Below, piece by piece: positions 23,257-25,596 of a DNA stretch of 25,596 bases; positions within the stretch are counted from its first letter, which is position 1; each line of letters starts with the position of its first letter. The notes beneath the pieces are model-generated. The model searched no databases, was not told where the DNA came from, and saw only the letters and a program-made list of their open reading frames with translations. The stretch is taken from NCBI GenBank assembly GCA_038750655.1, contig JBCDGZ010000117.1, forward strand, positions 1 through 25,596. The letters run 5' to 3'. The stretch comes from JBCDGZ01 sp038750655. Lineage in GTDB: Bacteria; Bacteroidota; Bacteroidia; Chitinophagales; Saprospiraceae. The position numbers and the translations under genes are program-made.

Positions 23257-24642
23257 TCAATACGCATCACCAAACGCAAAAGTACGCTTTCGCTCAATCC
23301 AGCGCCCTCGCGTAAAATCGGGGAAAGGCTGCGGCGCACTGCCCATCGCAATCGACTGCTCCGACAAGGGGGTGACGGCCAGCCAGCTGGCGGCATCATA
23401 CACATCGAAGGGGGGCGCCTCGTTGCGGCGGGCGCACTGCACGAAGGCTTGCGCCAGAAAGTAGTCCATGCCGCCGTGGCCCGCCCCCGTCGCCGCCTGC
23501 GTGTAGCGCTTCCACAACGGATGATCGTAGCGACTCAGGTAGGGCTGCGCCTCCTCCCAGCGGTGCTTGGGACTCTGCCCTTCAATGTGAATAGAGCGGT
23601 GGACATCCATCCAAATTCCCTTGCTACCCTGCACCCGAAAGCCCAGCGAATAAGGCCGAGGCAGATTGGTATCGTGATGCAGAACGATGGTCTCGCCGTT
23701 GGAGCATTTGATGGACGTCGTCACCTTGTCGCCTAAGCGAAACTCCAGGGCAGCATTGGGATGATCAGCTCCCCCTTTGGGATGGTTGACGATGTAATTG
23801 TGCAGCCCTCGGGATTTAGAGGCGATGGAAGTAAGGTAGAGGAAGCGATTACCGCGGTTGATGTCGATGTACTGCACCACCGGCCCCAGGCCATGCGTGG
23901 GATACAGATCGCCGTTGCGGTGAATGGAATGCTGGGTGCGCCAGCGCGCCTCGCTAAAGCCCTTTTCTCCGTACTCCGCTCCTGAGTTGTAGGGGGTCAC
24001 ACCATCGTTGAATTTGACGCCACGCAGGTCGTGCTGGTAGCCGCCTTCCAGGTGGATCAGCTCGCCAAAGAGGCCCTCACGAACCATTTGCAGTACGGCC
24101 ATTACATCGCGGCGGTAGCAGACATTCTCGAGAAAGAAAAGGTGTGATCCGGTGCGCTCATGGGTATTGACCAATTGCCAACACTCGTCGATAGAGAAGC
24201 CACCGCTGACTTCCATGCCAACGTATTTACCGGCTTCCATCGCGGCGACAGCCATTTCGGTATGCCAGCGCCAGGGGGTAGCGATGATAACGGCATCGAT
24301 GGCCGATTTTTCGAGCATTTCGCGGTAGGCGCGGGGGCCGTAGCCGAAGACTTGGGGGTTGGCTTTGCCCTGATCAGCGCAGATAGCTTTGGCGCTATTG
24401 ATCATCGTTTCATCAATATCACAGATAGCGGTGACTTCGCAATCATCGCGTTTGAGTAGGAGCCCCAGATGGCTTTGTCCCCGGAGACCTACGCCAATGA
24501 TACCGATATTGATCTTGGATTTGGGCGGGGTGGAGAGCAGGTGGGCGGCTCCACTGGCTTGGAGCGAAGAGGTCGCAGCCAGCCCCAAACCCGCCATAGT
24601 AGAGCGCTGAATGAAGTGGCGCCGATTAATAGAATCACTCAT
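23257..24642 (-). CDS. Gfo/Idh/MocA family GH109 glycosidase (alpha-N-acetylgalactosaminidase type)
   Basis: A 461-residue protein of the NAD-dependent GH109 family, whose founding member removes terminal alpha-linked N-acetylgalactosamine through an oxidation-elimination route. The N terminus has a twin-arginine export signal (NRRHFIQRS), so it should fold in the cytoplasm with its cofactor before export. The Rossmann glycine motif GIIGVGLRG is at residues 47-55. Family landmarks include GKYVGMEVSGGFSIDECW (138-155), LENVCYRRDVMAV (171-183), YQHDLRGVKFNDG (202-214), RNGDLYPTHGLGP (242-254), TNLPRPYSLGFRVQG and GAGHGGMDYF. The length fits the family. The CHAP gene lies upstream on the same strand with a 30-bp gap, so the two may share a transcript. 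Substrate preference is family-level inference. Confidence 0.9.
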   Translation of the reverse strand: MSDSINRRHFIQRSTMAGLGLAATSSLQASGAAHLLSTPPKSKINIGIIGVGLRGQSHLGLLLKRDDCEVTAICDIDETMINSAKAICADQGKANPQVFGYGPRAYREMLEKSAIDAVIIATPWRWHTEMAVAAMEAGKYVGMEVSGGFSIDECWQLVNTHERTGSHLFFLENVCYRRDVMAVLQMVREGLFGELIHLEGGYQHDLRGVKFNDGVTPYNSGAEYGEKGFSEARWRTQHSIHRNGDLYPTHGLGPVVQYIDINRGNRFLYLTSIASKSRGLHNYIVNHPKGGADHPNAALEFRLGDKVTTSIKCSNGETIVLHHDTNLPRPYSLGFRVQGSKGIWMDVHRSIHIEGQSPKHRWEEAQPYLSRYDHPLWKRYTQAATGAGHGGMDYFLAQAFVQCARRNEAPPFDVYDAASWLAVTPLSEQSIAMGSAPQPFPDFTRGRWIERKRTFAFGDAY

Positions 24643-24672
24643 GCTACGGATTTTCTCCGTAAGATAGGAGAT

Positions 24673-25341
24673 TTATTTGTACTTACTCAGCCAGCCCAGT
24701 ACCCTAGCATCTCGGATACGCCAGCGGCCATTATCGTGGGTTAGTTCCAGCTGATCGCGGGTGGTTTCTCCGACATTCTGCTGGGCAAATTCGATGTAAT
24801 TATTGGTCACCTTGGAGATAATGGCCACATGTCCGTATTTGCCAATCCCAAAAACAAGAATGTCATCCACCCGGGGTTGGTATTGACTGCCATTGCGAAA
24901 TTGGTACAGCCCACGGTCCGGGTTGAGGTCACCATCAGTTAGCATGAGGTTGAAAAACTCCCGAGCATGCCCCCAGGTGTTAGGCATACGATGATTGAGG
25001 TAATCGTAGTAGTAGCGTTTGACAAATTCAACACATTGCCATTTGAGGCCGTAGTTGTAGCCGTCAGTACTTTCGTTGCGACCGCTGGTATTGCGTACTC
25101 CGCCATTAAAATAAATCGGAACTTCGTTGAGGTAGTCGATAGCATCGCCAATAAGGGGGCCGCTGACCAGGGTAGCTTCGGCGACTTGAGGAACAGTTTC
25201 TACCTTAGTAATGGTAATGATTTGAGGCTCTCTGAAAAAAGTGAATAAGAGAAGCAGTAGGGTCCAAAGGAGCAATCCACCCGTCCAAAGAGCAAGGACT
25301 TTCTTTTCTTTAGTGTTCACATAGCGTTTGATAGCATCCAC
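24673..25341 (-). CDS. CHAP-domain amidase/peptidase, membrane-anchored
   Basis: A 222-residue protein with one N-terminal membrane span (about residues 15-35) and a CHAP domain. CHAP enzymes use a Cys-His pair to cleave amide bonds in peptidoglycan or, in relatives, glutathionylspermidine. The nucleophile is probably Cys 103 (KWQCVEFVKRYYYD) and the His is His 171 (KYGHVAIISKV), with the acidic/polar partner in NYIEFAQQNV (Glu 184, Asn 189). The segment before the Cys and the GHARE motif are most like the amidase half of glutathionylspermidine synthetase. A GTG at 25341 is the only reasonable start before the membrane span. Envelope location suggests a cell-wall role, but this is inference. 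It is 30 bp upstream of the GH109 gene on the same strand. Confidence 0.8.
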   Translation of the reverse strand: MDAIKRYVNTKEKKVLALWTGGLLLWTLLLLLFTFFREPQIITITKVETVPQVAEATLVSGPLIGDAIDYLNEVPIYFNGGVRNTSGRNESTDGYNYGLKWQCVEFVKRYYYDYLNHRMPNTWGHAREFFNLMLTDGDLNPDRGLYQFRNGSQYQPRVDDILVFGIGKYGHVAIISKVTNNYIEFAQQNVGETTRDQLELTHDNGRWRIRDARVLGWLSKYK

Positions 25342-25462
25342 AGTATATTTGGTTTGATTTCTTTGTGAATACGCAAAATAGTCAAATTGGATTCAACACC
25401 ATGTGATTGATCGTCTTTTTTAACCAATAAGTATAGGAAGAAGGCAACTAACGAAGGGGGGG

Positions 25463-25596
25463 TTAGTTAGGGCAGCGTTTACAACGCTTTCCTTTTCTAT
25501 ACTTTCTACAACATTTTTTCTTGAGTTTTTTACCTTCGATGACGGGTAAGGGGAATGGTAATCGTCCTAGAGGATTGCCTCCAATAAGTGCTTTAT
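25463..25596 (-). CDS. 3' end of a gene for a protein with a Lys/Cys-rich tail (partial)
   Basis: An open frame enters from the right edge and codes for 43 residues before a TAA at 25463-25465. It begins KALIGGNPLGRLPFPLPVIE and ends in a strongly basic, Cys-rich tail: KKLKKKCCRKYRKGKRC, then KRCPN. The four Cys and many Lys/Arg are unlikely in random frame and look like a real C terminus. The start and most of the protein lie outside the window, so function cannot be called. A 7-bp inverted repeat (aactaac/gttagtt) overlaps the stop codon, but no T run follows. Confidence 0.5.
   Translation of the reverse strand, partial: KALIGGNPLGRLPFPLPVIEGKKLKKKCCRKYRKGKRCKRCPN

Noticed and set aside
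1..25596. CRISPR arrays, tRNA or rRNA genes, intact insertion sequences, prophage or integrase genes
   Set aside because: I looked for regularly spaced repeats, cloverleaf-like segments, and transposase or integrase motifs and saw none. The only toxin-antitoxin unit is the VapBC-type pair, with no defence genes around it.

Overview
The window looks like chromosomal DNA of a Bacteroidota bacterium, most likely of the Saprospiria/Lewinella type. The reasons are three secreted proteins with a type IX secretion (T9SS) C-terminal sorting domain, promoter -7 boxes of the Bacteroidota form TAnnTTTG, a DUF1648 membrane protein, a secreted TonB-C/TPR protein, and a Tat-exported GH109 enzyme. This taxonomic reading is inference from family content; there is no rRNA or tRNA gene here to fix it.

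Layout. Positions 16-5103 hold three tandem paralogous genes for secreted parallel beta-helix proteins, with start-to-start spacing of exactly 1707 bp both times. A gene-poor stretch ends in a strong bidirectional terminator (5573-5612). Then come a minus-strand lipoprotein, cutC, a decayed minus-strand gene (6919-7078), a DUF1648 membrane protein, gcvP (glycine decarboxylase) behind a recognisable promoter, and an hldD/rfaD-type heptose epimerase gene. Positions 11801-13982 carry five minus-strand genes: two small secreted proteins, a membrane-anchored DUF4348-like protein, and a 4'-phosphopantetheinyl transferase, with a 410-bp non-coding stretch between the second and third. On the plus strand follow a seven-bladed WD40 protein and dcd. 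A VapBC-type toxin-antitoxin pair on the minus strand converges on dcd. A large UvrD/AddA-like helicase gene and a ferritin-like protein gene come next.

After 20975 there is a 500-bp non-coding stretch that opens with three consecutive hairpins, then a SPOR-domain membrane protein. The right end is all minus strand: a TonB-C/TPR protein, a GH109 glycosidase, a CHAP-domain amidase/peptidase, and the 3' end of a gene for a Lys/Cys-rich protein that runs off the window.

How the genes fit together. Much of the window is housekeeping (glycine cleavage, dCTP deamination, LPS heptose, carrier-protein activation) mixed with envelope and surface functions (T9SS cargo, SPOR, CHAP, GH109, TonB-C). I see no CRISPR array, complete insertion sequence, prophage or obvious defence island. 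The points most worth a second look are the mosaic sorting domains of the T9SS triplet, the hairpin cluster at 20982-21098, the helicase whose C-terminal nuclease motif appears inactivated, the ferritin-like protein lacking expected glutamates, and the internally deleted gene beside cutC.
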